This document shows positions 63,901-64,000 of a stretch of DNA of 64,000 nt, in pieces. The first letter of the stretch is position 1; each line of letters starts with the position of its first letter. A model generated the notes under the pieces. It was not told the origin of the DNA and searched no databases. It worked only from the letters and a program-made list of their open reading frames with translations. The translations under genes were made by a program, and so were the position numbers. The DNA is from Eudorina sp. 2006-703-Eu-15 (lineage: Eukaryota > Chlorophyta > Chlorophyceae > Chlamydomonadales > Volvocaceae), in contig BDSI01000013.1 in the NCBI GenBank assembly GCA_003117195.1, forward strand, positions 611,729 to 675,728, read 5' to 3'.

Positions 63901-64000
63901 ACATGCAGCGGCACCCCTACGACCTGGGGGTGTACGGCAACCTCATGAGCATCTTCGGCCCCAACCTGGCGGCCTGGCTGGTGCCACCCTGTGCGCCCAC
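60943..64000 (+). CDS. DHHC-type protein S-acyltransferase (palmitoyltransferase), 3' truncated by window
   Basis: Integral membrane enzyme that palmitoylates cysteines. Exons: 60943-61056, 61136-61251, 61369-61429, 62221-62313, 62598-62670, 62911-63077, 63428-63535, and 63852 to beyond 64000. Phases agree throughout. TM1 is [20 protein letters not shown] and TM2 is [20 protein letters not shown]. The Cys-rich zinc domain follows: [20 protein letters not shown] in exon 4, then the catalytic [20 protein letters not shown] in exon 5. TM3 is [20 protein letters not shown] and TM4 is [18 protein letters not shown]. The TTxE motif is present (NKTTIEYQE), and exon 8 has [20 protein letters not shown]. 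The core is intact and should be active; substrate and compartment cannot be read from sequence. The ATG at 60943 directly precedes TM1, and no upstream exon was identified. Confidence 0.93.

Overview
This is nuclear DNA of a volvocine green alga (Volvox / Pleodorina / Gonium / Chlamydomonas group). The evidence is two pherophorin-type extracellular-matrix genes with Ser/Pro (hydroxyproline) rods, a DIRS/PAT-class tyrosine-recombinase retrotransposon, GC-rich exons with many short introns, abundant (TG)n and minisatellites, and a plant-type fused biotin gene. Introns, not operons, set the layout. Coding exons below were assembled by hand from GT-AG borders, reading-frame phase and family conservation; every gene described as complete joins in phase.

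Layout. 0.85-4.8 kb (minus): short-rod pherophorin, 8 exons. 5.56-11.03 kb: DIRS/PAT-like retroelement on the minus strand (Gag remnants, RT/RNase H, tyrosine recombinase) bounded by a 39-bp direct repeat. 11.1-14.4 kb: repeat-rich DNA with a LINE-like remnant, a duplicated segment and a 308-bp (TG)n tract. 15.2-22.7 kb (minus): a paralogous pherophorin with a rod of about 1,170 residues. 22.7-25.2 kb: putative tRNA-headed SINE and a 17-bp satellite. 25.3-28.3 kb (minus): F-box-like/ankyrin-like protein. 28.3-33.8 kb: gene-poor DNA with a second copy of the repeat family. 33.8-37.9 kb (minus): large TPR protein. 39.2-46.6 kb (plus): bifunctional dethiobiotin synthetase / DAPA aminotransferase (BIO3-BIO1). 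48.7-52.2 kb (minus): saccharopine-dehydrogenase-like oxidoreductase. 52.7-60.4 kb (plus): SDA1, a 60S ribosome-biogenesis factor. 60.9-64.0 kb (plus): DHHC protein S-acyltransferase, cut by the window edge.

The genes do not form one pathway. The two pherophorins are tandem paralogues with the same intron phases and near-identical domain sequence; they differ mainly in rod length, and the larger rod grew through nested DNA repeats. The BIO gene converges on the oxidoreductase gene, and the oxidoreductase and SDA1 are head-to-head about 540 bp apart, suggesting a shared promoter region. Across all multi-exon genes the introns tend to start G-rich, often as minisatellites beginning at the 5' splice site, and to end C-rich.
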